The notes beneath the pieces are model-generated. The model did not search any database. It was not told the origin of the DNA and saw nothing but the letters and a program-made list of their open reading frames with translations. Both the position numbers and the translations under genes were made by a program. Shown in pieces: positions 8,864 to 17,652 of a DNA stretch of 64,000 nt. Position 1 is the first letter of the stretch, and the number at the start of each line of letters is the position of its first letter. Origin of the DNA: Brevundimonas sp. NIBR11 (GTDB taxonomy: Bacteria > Pseudomonadota > Alphaproteobacteria > Caulobacterales > Caulobacteraceae); the NCBI RefSeq assembly GCF_027912535.1, contig NZ_CP115465.1:2274001-2338000 (forward strand). The letters are read 5' to 3'.

Positions 8864-9637
8864 CTAGCCCTTCTTCGCCTGCTCGCGCGCCAGCCGCTCC
8901 AGCACCCGGCCGCGCCCCTTCGACAGAGCGGTAATCACCCCGCGGAAGGTCGCCACTTCCTGTTCGGTGAAGGCGGCGCGACCCAGCATGACCCGCAGGT
9001 TCTGGCTCATAGACCGGAACTTCTCCGGGGGATGGAAGAAGCCCGCCGCCTCCAGCTCGCGCTCCAGATGTTCGTACATGCCGAGCTGAAGGTCGCCGGA
9101 CGCCGGCGCCTCGGCCTCGCGGAAGTTCGGCGGCGGAGCGTCCAGCACCAGGGTCCGCCACTCATAGGCGTTGATCGCCACCGCCTGGGCCAGGTTGAGG
9201 CTCTGGTGACGCGGATCGATGGGAATGGTGGTGATGCCGTGGCAAAGGGCGATGTCGGTCGTCTCCAGCCCGGCCCGCTCGGCCCCGAACAACAGGCCCA
9301 CCTTCAGGCCGGACGCCGTGTCGTCATAGAGGACCCGAACCGATTCGCGCGGCGTGCGAACGGGCTGGCGGGTCTCGCGCGGGCGAGCCGTGGTGGCGAA
9401 GACGGTGTTCAGGTCGGCGATGGCGGCCGCGACCGTGTCGAAGACCTCGATATCGTCCAGCACCCAGTCGGCGCCGGACGCCGTCGCCCACGCTCGCTCC
9501 TGCGGCCAGCCGTCGCGCGGGGCGACCAGTCTCAGCCGATCCAGCCCGAAATTCGCCATCACCCGCGCCACCGCGCCGATGTTCTCGGCCATCTGCGACC
9601 GGTCGAGGATGACGACGGGAGGGATCGGCTCAGCCAA
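8864..9637 (-). CDS. trmJ: tRNA/rRNA methyltransferase of the SpoU/TrmJ family
   Basis: A 257-residue SPOUT-fold 2'-O-methyltransferase. The three family motifs are clear: NIGAVARVMANFG near the N-terminus, LLFGAERAGL in the middle, and IPIDPRHQSLNLAQAVAI for the SAM-binding knot. A C-terminal extension of about 90 residues matches TrmJ, which methylates position 32 of tRNA in characterised bacteria. The start is TTG at 9637, with GAGGA upstream, four bases after the stop of the nuclease gene, so the two are probably one operon. Exact target is inferred. Confidence 0.85.
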   Translation of the reverse strand: MAEPIPPVVILDRSQMAENIGAVARVMANFGLDRLRLVAPRDGWPQERAWATASGADWVLDDIEVFDTVAAAIADLNTVFATTARPRETRQPVRTPRESVRVLYDDTASGLKVGLLFGAERAGLETTDIALCHGITTIPIDPRHQSLNLAQAVAINAYEWRTLVLDAPPPNFREAEAPASGDLQLGMYEHLERELEAAGFFHPPEKFRSMSQNLRVMLGRAAFTEQEVATFRGVITALSKGRGRVLERLAREQAKKG

Positions 9638-9640
9638 GGA

Positions 9641-10687
9641 TCAGTCCTCGCCGATCATGGCCGTCCACGGGTCGGCGGTCCCTGCCTCGACCTCGGCGAC
9701 TTTGACCGCGGGCCAGCCGATCGACTGGGCGCCCGCCTCGCGCCAGGCCAGGGTGATCAGGTCGCGCAGCTCGGCCGCGCCGGCCGCCAGACGGGCGGTC
9801 GCGAACTCGGCGCCCGGCGTCAGCACGGCGCCCTGCGCATCTGCCGCAAAGGCGCCGGTCTTCTCAAGCCGGTAGAAGGGTACGACCTCCGCCAGGGTGG
9901 CGTTCAGATAGGTCGCGACCCGGGCGCGCATCTGGAAGCCCTCCAGATTAGGGGCCGGCATCGCCGCCTCGACCGCGTCCAGACGCATGTTGCGACGGAT
10001 GAAGGCGCCCTCGAACGCGCCGTGGGTCTGGCGCGAATTGGTGAAGCCCTCCGGGTTCGGATAGTCGCCCCAACCGTTGTAATGGATCGACATGTGGTGC
10101 GGCTGCGACCCGTCGCCGATGTAGTGCGACAGGAAGCCGATATCGCGCCTGATCAGGGCCTCGCGACGCAGACGATCCTCTCGGTACCAGGCCCGTTTGC
10201 CGGCGTCGGTCTCGCGGGCCTCGGCGGCGTTCAGCACGCGCCAGGTGGCGAAGTCGCGCGCCAGTTGCTGGTAGGCGTCCATGATGGCGTAGGGCAGGTA
10301 GCCCGCGTCGTTGACCTCGATGCCCGCCGCCAGAAGTTGGGCGTCGTATTGGCTCTTAAGCTCCGGCAGTTCCGACAGGGTCGGGCCACGGCTGTTCATG
10401 ACATGGCCGTTGTCGTCCAGATCGACGAAGTGAGCGGTGTCGCGCTCGCGGTCGTGCGGCTGGCCCGCGCCCTTGGAGCGGTCGGGCTCTCGCGACAGTT
10501 CGCCGACCTCGGCCGCCGCGCCCGGATCGCGCAGGAAGGCGGGCAGTTCTCCCGGCAGGGCGCGCATGGCGGCGACGCCGACGAAGCGGTGACCGGTCGA
10601 TCCCCAGGCGTCGACCTGGGTGGCGGTGAAGACCCCGCCGGCTCCGACGATCAGGGCGGCGACGGCGACGAGAAGGGTGCGCTTCAT
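9641..10687 (-). CDS. Secreted S1/P1-type nuclease
   Basis: A 348-residue exported protein. A signal peptide ends before Trp28 (AWGSTGHRFVG), and the mature N-terminal Trp is itself a zinc ligand in the S1/P1 nuclease and phospholipase C superfamily. Other ligand candidates are DTAHFVDLDD, FLSHYIGDGSQPHHM and THGAFEGAF. Members degrade single-stranded nucleic acids or phospholipids with three zinc ions. I chose ATG 10687 because the longer frame lacks homology and would bury the signal peptide. trmJ follows immediately; the M28 peptidase gene diverges upstream. Confidence 0.8.
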   Translation of the reverse strand: MKRTLLVAVAALIVGAGGVFTATQVDAWGSTGHRFVGVAAMRALPGELPAFLRDPGAAAEVGELSREPDRSKGAGQPHDRERDTAHFVDLDDNGHVMNSRGPTLSELPELKSQYDAQLLAAGIEVNDAGYLPYAIMDAYQQLARDFATWRVLNAAEARETDAGKRAWYREDRLRREALIRRDIGFLSHYIGDGSQPHHMSIHYNGWGDYPNPEGFTNSRQTHGAFEGAFIRRNMRLDAVEAAMPAPNLEGFQMRARVATYLNATLAEVVPFYRLEKTGAFAADAQGAVLTPGAEFATARLAAGAAELRDLITLAWREAGAQSIGWPAVKVAEVEAGTADPWTAMIGED

Positions 10688-10820
10688 GGCGGGACTCCGG
10701 CTGGGACGACCCGCCGTTAGATCGGGCCGCGCGCGAGGTCCAGCGGCAAGTGCCATATCCGGCTTGACGGAGATGGAGCCGCCCACTTACGCCTTGTCGC
10801 CTGTCCTGTCGGAGCCCGTC

Positions 10821-12185
10821 ATGAAGCGCCTGTCTCTCGCCGCCGTCTCCCTGATCGCCCTCATGGCCGCGCCGGCTCTGGCGCAGCAGACGCCGACGAT
10901 CAGCGAGAACTCGGTCACGGCCCATATCGGCTTCCTGGCGGGCGAAGAACTTCAGGGCCGAGCCAGCGCCACGCGCGACGAGGCCATCGCCGCCGCCTAT
11001 GTCGCCGCCCAGTTCCGCCTGTCGGGCCTGACCCCGGTTCCGGGGATGGACGGCTATGTCCAGCGCGCGCCGGTGGTCAAGACGACGCCGTCGGGCGCCG
11101 CGACCCTGACGCTGGGCGGCGTGACCCTGAACCAGGGCGCCGACTTCGCCATCATGCGGGGAGGGCTGAACGCTGCGTCCGGCGCGGTGACGGTGGCGCC
11201 CAGCGCCGATCCGGCCGCCCTGCCCGCCGGCAGCGAGACCCTGATGGTCGCCCCGGCCGAAGGGCCGGCCGTCCGCGCCCTGTTCGGCGCGGCCATGCGC
11301 AGCGGCGCGAAACTGGTCCTGCTGCGCCGGACCGAGATGCTGGCCCAGGCCACCAGCGACGGCGGCTCTCGCGATCCGGTGATCCGCCTGGCCGACGCCG
11401 CGCCATCGACCGGCCCGGTCATCCTCGTCCTGTCACCCGAAGCCTACGACCGCGTCGCGGCGGCCGGCGGGTCGATCGCCTACGATCCGGGCGCGTCGCA
11501 GGTCGAACAGGGCTTCACCTCCAACGCCATCGGCTGGCTGCAGGGGACCGATCCCACGGCGGGCGTCCTGATGATCTCGGCCCACCTCGACCACATCGGC
11601 CTGCGCTCGGACGGCGTGGTCATGCACGGTGCCAACGACGACGCCTCGGGCACGGTGGCGGTGATCGAACTGGCCGAAGCCCTGGCCGCCATGGGGCCGC
11701 ACGAGCGCAGCATCCTGTTCGTCGCCTATGGATCGGAAGAAGCCGGCCTGCTGGGCTCGCGCTATTTCGTCGAGCACCCGCCGATCCCGCTGGAGGACAT
11801 CGCCGCCAACCTCGAGATCGAGATGATCGGCGACCAGGACCCGCAGCTTCCGGAAGGCGTCATGATGATGACCGGCTTCACCCGGTCGAACTTCGGCGCG
11901 GCTCTGAAGGAACGCGGCGCCTTGGTCGGTCCCGACCCCTATCCGGAACAGAATTTCTTCGAGCGGTCGGACAACTACGCCCTGGCCCTGAAGGGGATCG
12001 TCGCCCACACCGTGTCCGGCTGGGCCACCATCCCGACCTATCACACGGCCGACGACACCATCGCCAACCTCGACATCCCCTTCATGACCAACGCCATCCA
12101 GTCCCTGGTCGCCCCGCTGGCCGCCATGGCCGACGGCGGTTTCACCCCGGAATGGTCGGAAGGCGGACGCCCGGCGGCGCGCTAG
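10821..12185 (+). CDS. Secreted M28-family zinc aminopeptidase-like protein
   Basis: A 454-residue exported peptidase. The signal peptide ends at about residue 21 (ALAQQ). An inserted PA-like domain (about 90-240) precedes the M28 catalytic core: SAHLDHIG (zinc His and the following Asp), ANDDASGT (bridging Asp), YGSEEAGLLGS (catalytic Glu and zinc Glu), EMIGDQD and a late His in PTYHTADDT. This set is what co-catalytic two-zinc aminopeptidases need. ATG 10821 is the only start preserving the signal peptide. The stop overlaps the stop of the convergent GST gene. Confidence 0.88.
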   Translation: MKRLSLAAVSLIALMAAPALAQQTPTISENSVTAHIGFLAGEELQGRASATRDEAIAAAYVAAQFRLSGLTPVPGMDGYVQRAPVVKTTPSGAATLTLGGVTLNQGADFAIMRGGLNAASGAVTVAPSADPAALPAGSETLMVAPAEGPAVRALFGAAMRSGAKLVLLRRTEMLAQATSDGGSRDPVIRLADAAPSTGPVILVLSPEAYDRVAAAGGSIAYDPGASQVEQGFTSNAIGWLQGTDPTAGVLMISAHLDHIGLRSDGVVMHGANDDASGTVAVIELAEALAAMGPHERSILFVAYGSEEAGLLGSRYFVEHPPIPLEDIAANLEIEMIGDQDPQLPEGVMMMTGFTRSNFGAALKERGALVGPDPYPEQNFFERSDNYALALKGIVAHTVSGWATIPTYHTADDTIANLDIPFMTNAIQSLVAPLAAMADGGFTPEWSEGGRPAAR

Positions 12186-12772
12186 CCTTCGATCCCGAAC
12201 TCGGCCTCCACCCGCCCAACCCAGTTCTGCACGAACGGATAGGCGGCGAGGTCGAACCCGCCCTCATGGGCGACGCGCGTGTAGGCGACCAGCGCCAGAT
12301 CGGCAAGCGTTGGCGTCTCCCCGCCCGCCAGCCAGGCGTCGCGGACGAGGGCCGCCTCCATCCGGGCGAGCGCCGCATTCCCGCGCTCGATCAGGCGCGG
12401 CTCGACCTCGTCGGCCGTCTTCCCGGCATAGACCCGCTGGAACCGCGCGACGGCGACATAGGGCTCGTGGCTGTATTGTTCCCAGAACAGCCACTCGAAC
12501 ATCCTCGCCCGCTCGTAGGCATCGGCCGGGATCCAGCCCGTCCCGTCGGCCAGATGCAGCAGGATCGCGTTCGACTGGGCCAGCGTCCGCCCGTCCTCCA
12601 GCACCAGGGTCGGCACCTGACCCGCCGGATTCATCAGGAGAAATCCCGGCGTCCGGCTTTCTCCCGACATGATGTCAACCTCGATCCATTGATAATCACG
12701 CCCGAGCGCGTCGAGCATCCACTTGACCTTCAAGCAGTTGCCCGACCGAATATCTCCGTGAATAGTAAGCAT
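12182..12772 (-). CDS. Glutathione S-transferase family protein
   Basis: A 196-residue GST: thioredoxin-like N-terminal domain with the cis-proline and glutathione motif NPAGQVPTLVLEDG and ESxAI-like AQSNAIL, then an all-helical domain with the N-capping motif GETPTLADLALVAYT. The usual catalytic Ser/Tyr position near the start reads RSGNCLKVK. Substrate unknown. The gene converges on the M28 peptidase gene with overlapping stop codons; its own upstream region is about 220 bases with no gene. Confidence 0.85.
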   Translation of the reverse strand: MLTIHGDIRSGNCLKVKWMLDALGRDYQWIEVDIMSGESRTPGFLLMNPAGQVPTLVLEDGRTLAQSNAILLHLADGTGWIPADAYERARMFEWLFWEQYSHEPYVAVARFQRVYAGKTADEVEPRLIERGNAALARMEAALVRDAWLAGGETPTLADLALVAYTRVAHEGGFDLAAYPFVQNWVGRVEAEFGIEG

Positions 12773-12994
12773 CGCGCCCCAGCAAAGGATTTCTGATCCG
12801 TCTATACTGCTATCGCGATTTCAGGCGTTGCCCAACCCTGGTTCCGCTTATCTCAGGCAACGGTTGACTGATCCATCCACAAATGGGGACGAACCGTCGC
12901 AGCCAGAGTGTTGGACACAATCTCGCCACAGGAACGAACGACAAGCCCGCCGCCGGTACAGTTCTGGGGACCGGTGTCACTATGAGTTCGATCT

Positions 12995-13549
12995 GTGTTC
13001 GACACCCTCGCGGCGTTCGCCATGCTTTGGGCTGCAGCCTTCACGGCTGGAGATCCGGTGCCCTACGAAACGGCCGTCGCGGCCGATCCTGTGGTCGCCG
13101 TAAGCCCCGATAACGCGAACGACAGCGAGGCGGTTGCACCCGAATTGACCCCCGAACAGGCCGCCCTGATGGCCGAAGCCCCCGACTGGAACGCGCGCGC
13201 CAGCCTCTATCACGCAGGCGGTGGTGGAGCGACGGGCAACGATTCGCTCGGCTGCCGGCCGATCCCGATGCGCACCCTTGCCACCGACCCCCGTGTGATT
13301 CCCCGCCGCACCAAGCTGTTCATCCGCGAGACGGTCGGCATGCGGATGCCGAACGGCGCCATCCACGACGGCTACTGGTACGCCTCGGACACCGGCGGCG
13401 CGATCCGCGGTCAGCGCGTCGACCTCTACACCGGCAACGGCCGCGGCTCAATGCAACCGGTCCTGCGCTTCAACCAGCGCAACCTGACCATCACCGACGC
13501 CGGCCGCTTCGACGGCTGCCCCCCGGCGTGGAACACCGCCTCGCGCTGA
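12995..13549 (+). CDS. Secreted 3D-domain protein
   Basis: A 184-residue protein with a short hydrophobic N-terminus, an acidic linker, then a 3D domain at about 85-175: GCRPIPMRTLATDPRVIPRRT, YASDTGGAIRGQRVDLYTG. The three aspartates of the domain are present. In MltA and related proteins this fold binds or cuts peptidoglycan glycan strands; here it stands without the MltA insert, so the role is probably cell-wall related but unproven. The start is uncertain: GTG 12995 is used, ATG 13022 would shorten the signal peptide. Confidence 0.7.
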   Translation: MFDTLAAFAMLWAAAFTAGDPVPYETAVAADPVVAVSPDNANDSEAVAPELTPEQAALMAEAPDWNARASLYHAGGGGATGNDSLGCRPIPMRTLATDPRVIPRRTKLFIRETVGMRMPNGAIHDGYWYASDTGGAIRGQRVDLYTGNGRGSMQPVLRFNQRNLTITDAGRFDGCPPAWNTASR

Positions 13550-13575
13550 GGCTTCAAGCGGCCTAGACTGGCTGC

Positions 13576-14116
13576 GTGGACGGGGTTGAACTCCATTTTG
13601 AATGGCGCGTCGCGCGACTGGCCCTGGCCAGCCTGCTGGCCGGCGCTGCGGCCACACCTTCGCTCAACCCGTCGAACGCGCGCAGGGCCGTGCTGGCCCA
13701 GGTGTACGACGGGCGCACCCTGGTCCCCTTCCGCTTCGTCTGGATCGACGGGCGCATGGTCGTCACCCACGACTACTCCGGCGTGGGCCGGTGTCCGCCC
13801 GGGACCTAGGTCGCGGCGGTCGACGGCGTTGTTCCGACTTCGATTGGGAGGCCTGGCTGGGCGCGGCCGTGGACGATCTGAGCGGCGACGGCGCCCGTGG
13901 CCTGATCGTCGACCTGCGCGGCAACGAGGGCGGCGAGGATTGCGGCGATGTCATCCTAAGTCGATTGATCTGCCGCTGATCGCCAGCTTTCCGGCGATGC
14001 CTCAGCCGGACGCCGCCATCGCACCGGATGTGTTCGTGCACACGACCGCCGCCGACATCGCCGCCGGCCGCGACCCCCATATGACGGCCGCCACCGCCCG
14101 CATCCTCAACGGCTGA
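13576..14116 (+). pseudogene. Decayed S41-family peptidase remnant
   Basis: Three reading frames each carry a piece of one protein. The first (to the stop at 13809) has a leader-like start and RTLVPFRFVWIDGRMV; the second (to 13979) has WEAWLGAAVDDLSGDGARG, then the S41 core LIVDLRGNEGG; the third (to 14116) has the family C-terminus DLPLIASFPAMPQPD and AADIAAGRDP. The stretch that normally carries the catalytic serine, between the core and the tail, is missing. At least two frameshifts and an internal deletion make this a pseudogene. Confidence 0.75.
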
Positions 14117-14129
14117 TCCGGGCCGGCGA

Positions 14130-14450
14130 CTAGAAGCGGCGCTTGCCGGAGATCGTCTCGAAGAACATCCGCCAGTCGCCCATCAGGCTCCACAGCGGAT
14201 ATTTGAAGGTGGCCGGACGGTTCTTCTCGAAAAAGAAATGCCCGATCCACGCAAAGCCGTAACCGATCAGCGGCATGGCGAGGAACCACCAAGCGTTCAC
14301 GAACAGCCCGAGCGCGGCGGCGACCAGCACCAGAGCCGAACCGACGATATGGATGCGGCGGCAGACCTGATTGGAATGCTCGTGGATATAGTAGGGGTAG
14401 AAGGCTTCGAACGAGGCGAAGCGTTCTCCGTTGGCGGGCAGCTGGCTCAT
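14130..14450 (-). CDS. DUF962 / Mpo1-like membrane protein
   Basis: A 106-residue protein with two or three membrane segments (IVGSALVLVAAALGLFV, WFLAMPLIGYGFAW). Histidines in YYIHEHSNQVCRRIH and GHFFFEKNRPATF match the DUF962 pattern; the yeast member Mpo1 is an iron-dependent dioxygenase of 2-hydroxy fatty acids, with these histidines required. The bacterial role is unproven. ATG 14450 is chosen since homology begins at FEAFYPYY. It lies 39 bases downstream of uppP on the same strand, so probably cotranscribed. Confidence 0.8.
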   Translation of the reverse strand: MSQLPANGERFASFEAFYPYYIHEHSNQVCRRIHIVGSALVLVAAALGLFVNAWWFLAMPLIGYGFAWIGHFFFEKNRPATFKYPLWSLMGDWRMFFETISGKRRF

Positions 14451-14489
14451 GACCTCAGCTTGCGCCCGACGCACGCGGGCTGACAAGAC

Positions 14490-15299
14490 TCAGGCGATCA
14501 GACCCGACTGGAGCAGGGCAAGGCCGACGGCGCCCACGGCGATGCGCCACCAGGCGAAGGGCGTGAAGCCATGCCTAGTCACGAAGTCCAGCATGGTCCG
14601 CACCACGAACAGGCCGCTGATGAAGGAAATCACGAAACCGATGGCGATCAGGGTCACGGTGTCGCCGACCAGAAAATCCCGGCTCTCCCAGAAATCCAGG
14701 GCGAAGGCGCCGACCATGGTCGGGATGGCAAGGAAGAAGGAGAACTCCGCCGCCGCCCGCTTGTCGACGCCGAGCAGAAGCCCGCCGACGATGGTGGCGC
14801 CCGAGCGCGACACGCCGGGGATGATCGACAGGCACTGGAACAGACCCACACCCAGCGCCGTCTTGAGCGAGAAGCTCATGGCGTCGTGCTCCTTGGGCTC
14901 GGGCGCCCAGCGCTCGAGCGCGATCAGGGCGACGCCGCCGACGATCAGGCTGATGCAGACCACGGTCGGGTTGAACAGCACGGTCTTGATGAAGTCGTGG
15001 AACAAGAGCCCCACCAGCGCCGAGGGGAAGAAGGCCAGCAGCACCGAATAGGCGAAGCGCCGCGCCGACGGGTCTTTGGACGGCAGGCCGATCAGCACCT
15101 TCCACAAACGCGAGAAATACAGGGCCACCACCGCCAGGATCGCGCCCAGCTGGATCATGACGATGAAGGTGTCCCACGGCTCGTTGGGCAGGCCGAGCAG
15201 GCTCTTGGTCAGCAGCAGGTGACCCGTGGAGGAGACCGGAATGAACTCCGTCAGCCCCTCGACCAGCCCCAGGATGATCGCCGCGATCCAGTCCGCCAT
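14490..15299 (-). CDS. uppP: Undecaprenyl-diphosphate phosphatase
   Basis: A 269-residue polytopic membrane protein that recycles the undecaprenyl carrier for peptidoglycan and other envelope polymers. Signature motifs are present: GLVEGLTEFIPVSSTGH near the N-terminus and PGVSRSGATIVGGLLLG in the second half, which supply the catalytic Glu, Ser and Arg. Length is typical. It follows the citrate-synthase-like gene by 24 bases, and the DUF962 gene follows it. Confidence 0.97.
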   Translation of the reverse strand: MADWIAAIILGLVEGLTEFIPVSSTGHLLLTKSLLGLPNEPWDTFIVMIQLGAILAVVALYFSRLWKVLIGLPSKDPSARRFAYSVLLAFFPSALVGLLFHDFIKTVLFNPTVVCISLIVGGVALIALERWAPEPKEHDAMSFSLKTALGVGLFQCLSIIPGVSRSGATIVGGLLLGVDKRAAAEFSFFLAIPTMVGAFALDFWESRDFLVGDTVTLIAIGFVISFISGLFVVRTMLDFVTRHGFTPFAWWRIAVGAVGLALLQSGLIA

Positions 15300-15323
15300 C
15301 GTGTTCCCCGTTCCTCGACAGGG

Positions 15324-16517
15324 TCACTCGCCCTGCGGTCTCGGCCCCACATAGCGCAGGCGCGCCCGGATAGGCGAGCCGTCGATGATCTGATCCAGCG
15401 CATGGGCCATCAACCCGGTCAGGCGGCCGATCAGCAGGACGTCGGACGCCCCTTCGCGCGGCAGCTCCAGTCGGCGCGCCATAATGGCCAGGGCCGCCGC
15501 GAACCCGGCCCGCTGACCGCACGCCGCCTCCGCCTCGCGGATCACGGCCGTCAGGTCGGGCGGCAGGTCGGCGAGCGCCAGAAGGGCATCGGCCCTGGGG
15601 TCGCCGTGCGGGAAAGTCTCTGAGCCGAAGCCGGGGATGGCGCCCTCCTCGGCCATGCGGCGCTGAGCCGCGCCCGCCGGATCGCGCCGCGCCTCGGCGA
15701 CATAGGCGATGGACCGCGCCAGGATTCGCGCCAGCGCCGACCCGCTCGCCGCCGCCAGTCCGGCGAAGGCCGCCCCCGCCGGGGAGGCGCCGCCCGACGC
15801 CGCCGCCCGCGTCGCCAGAACCGCCGGGTCCAGGTCGAAATCGGCTGCCAGCACCAATGCGCGCCTCAGATGCACGCTGTCGCGCTCCAGCATTCTCCAG
15901 CCGCGCGCGAGACGCTGATGGAAGAACAGCCGGGGTCCGGGTCCGGCCACCGCGTCGACGACCTCGTTCATCGCCACGGCCGCCTCGATCCGCAGGGCGT
16001 CGGGCGATCGGCCTAGCGACGACGGCGCTTCTTCCGCACGCCGGGCCAGAGCCGCGAACAGCCGCGCCCGATGCGAGGCGCCAACGGCCGAATCGACGCG
16101 CACGCCGAGGCCCGCGAACGGGTTGGTCTCCTCGGCGCCCCACAACAGACGCGCGGTGTCCTCGACCCTGGCGTTCTGGGCCCACTGGGCCACGTCGCGG
16201 CCGCGATAGTAGAGCCGGCCCTCCGAGATCAGGCTGACGGTCGACTGGACCAAGGCCTCGCCCTTCACCGCGGGCGGCTCAAACGGCAGGACGACCCCCG
16301 GCGCCTCGCCCGAACTCGACCCCTTCAGCCGGGCCACGTCGGCGGCGGCATAGAGGCTTCGGCGCGGATCGGCGGGATCGGGCCGGGCGGTGATCCGGCC
16401 CCGGCTGACATAGGCGTAGAGGGTCTGGGTCTTGACCCCCAACAGCGACAGGACCTCGGCGCGGGGGATCCAGGGATCCCTCGTCTCTCCGTCCTGTCCA
16501 CCCACGCCTGGCGTCAT
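15324..16517 (-). CDS. Citrate-synthase-fold protein with N-terminal HTH, catalytic residues lost
   Basis: A 397-residue protein. Residues 15-60 resemble a MerR/excisionase-type HTH (PRAEVLSLLGVKTQTLYAYV). The rest follows citrate synthase (VSLISEGRLYYRGRDV, AAASGGASPAGAAFAG, IPGFGSETFPHGDPRA, LTGLMAHALDQ). The three positions that carry catalysis in the family are changed. The GPLHGG-type loop reads GSALAR, the GFGH histidine is serine, and the NVDF aspartate is alanine in AGFAAALA. It is therefore unlikely to make citrate; a regulatory or structural role is inferred. It is followed by uppP at 24 bases. Confidence 0.75.
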   Translation of the reverse strand: MTPGVGGQDGETRDPWIPRAEVLSLLGVKTQTLYAYVSRGRITARPDPADPRRSLYAAADVARLKGSSSGEAPGVVLPFEPPAVKGEALVQSTVSLISEGRLYYRGRDVAQWAQNARVEDTARLLWGAEETNPFAGLGVRVDSAVGASHRARLFAALARRAEEAPSSLGRSPDALRIEAAVAMNEVVDAVAGPGPRLFFHQRLARGWRMLERDSVHLRRALVLAADFDLDPAVLATRAAASGGASPAGAAFAGLAAASGSALARILARSIAYVAEARRDPAGAAQRRMAEEGAIPGFGSETFPHGDPRADALLALADLPPDLTAVIREAEAACGQRAGFAAALAIMARRLELPREGASDVLLIGRLTGLMAHALDQIIDGSPIRARLRYVGPRPQGE

Positions 16518-16647
16518 CGGCCTCAGATCCCCGCCGTCACGGTTAATCGACGTGCACCATGAGGCGCTTTCGTGACCGCAAGCCTAACGCCGGTTCGAGT
16601 CGCGTCCTTCCTTGGCAACCGACGGGCGATAAGCGAAAAGGCGGTTA

Positions 16648-17616
16648 ATGACCTCCCCCGTCACGCCGCCGCCCGAACAGCCCAACCGATCCGGTCCCGA
16701 GACAGGACCATGGGGCTCGGCCCCTACCCTGTCGACGCGCCAGATCACCGGCCTGTCGGTCGGCGTCGCCGTTCTGCTGATCGCGATGAAGGCCTTCGCG
16801 CTGGGGGCCTCCGGATCGGTGTCGATCCTCGCGTCGCTGGCGGATTCGTCGCTCGACCTGATCGCGTCTCTGAGCACCTTCTACGCCGTCCGGTGGGCCG
16901 CCGCGCCCGCCGACGCCGACCACCGCTATGGCCACGGCAAAGGCGAGGCCATGGCGGCCCTGGTCCAGGCGGGTCTCGTCTTCGCCTCGGCCGTCTTCAT
17001 CGGCTGGGAGGCGCTGCAGCGGATGTTCGACCCCCACCCCGTAACCGGCGGTCCCTGGGCCGTGGGTGTGGTCATCGTCTCAATCGTCCTGACGGGCCTT
17101 CTGGTCTGGCTCCAGACGCGGTCGCTGAAAGCGTCGGGGTCTCTGGCCGTCTCAGCCGACCGCGCCCACTACGCCGCCGACCTGGCGTCGAGCGGCGTGG
17201 TCCTGATCGGCGTGGCCTCGGGCGCCTGGCTGGCCGCGCCCGGTCTGGACGCCGCCGCCGGTCTCGTCGTCGCCGTCTGGCTGTTCTGGGGCGCGTTCGG
17301 AGTGTTGAAGGGCGCCGGCGACCAGTTGCTGGACCGCGAGGCGTCGGACGCCGACCGCATCGCCCTGACCAACGCCATCCTGTCTGACCCGCGCGTCGGC
17401 GGCGTGCATCAGCTGCGCACCCGCATGTCGGGCAATCGCATCATCGCCCAGATGCACGTCGATCTGGACCGCAGCCTGTCGTTCGAGGCGTCCCACGACA
17501 TCGTCGTCGCCGCCGAGGACCGGGTGAAGGCCGTCTTCCCCGGCGCCGACGTCCTGATCCACGCCGATCCGCGCGGTCCAGCGTCACTGTCCGTCCCAGT
17601 TTCGCCCTCAGCGTAA
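16648..17616 (+). CDS. Cation diffusion facilitator exporter (FieF-like)
   Basis: A 322-residue CDF transporter with a Pro-rich cytoplasmic N-terminus, six predicted membrane helices and a C-terminal metal-sensing domain. The transport site is visible as SLADSSLDL in TM2 and ADRAHYAADL in TM5 (an HxxxD site), with DHRYGHGKGEAMAAL in between. This pattern fits Zn/Fe exporters driven by proton antiport; the ion is not certain. It lacks the His-rich tail of the second CDF gene at 26.6 kb. The GST-fold gene follows 36 bases downstream. Confidence 0.88.
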   Translation: MTSPVTPPPEQPNRSGPETGPWGSAPTLSTRQITGLSVGVAVLLIAMKAFALGASGSVSILASLADSSLDLIASLSTFYAVRWAAAPADADHRYGHGKGEAMAALVQAGLVFASAVFIGWEALQRMFDPHPVTGGPWAVGVVIVSIVLTGLLVWLQTRSLKASGSLAVSADRAHYAADLASSGVVLIGVASGAWLAAPGLDAAAGLVVAVWLFWGAFGVLKGAGDQLLDREASDADRIALTNAILSDPRVGGVHQLRTRMSGNRIIAQMHVDLDRSLSFEASHDIVVAAEDRVKAVFPGADVLIHADPRGPASLSVPVSPSA

Positions 17617-17652
17617 ACGAGCCTTTAACGGCGACCGGTGCAGGACACCCCG

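Noticed and set aside
9032..10720. 562-codon plus-strand ORF over trmJ and the nuclease gene
   Set aside because: Antisense to two real coding regions with clear motifs; the composition (Arg/Gly/Asp-rich) is typical of a GC shadow.
12773..12994. A gene or RNA in the 222-base gap before the 3D-domain protein
   Set aside because: Only a weak CGTTGCC/GGCAACG inverted repeat was seen; no ORF with a ribosome site and no RNA family recognised.
14575..16185. 536-codon minus-strand ORF over uppP and the citrate-synthase-like gene
   Set aside because: Wrong frame of the two real genes on the same strand; Gly/Arg/Ala-rich nonsense sequence.
16592..16601. GGTTCGAGTC, the consensus of a tRNA T-loop
   Set aside because: No acceptor, D or anticodon stems can be folded from the 70 bases upstream; a chance match just before the CDF gene.
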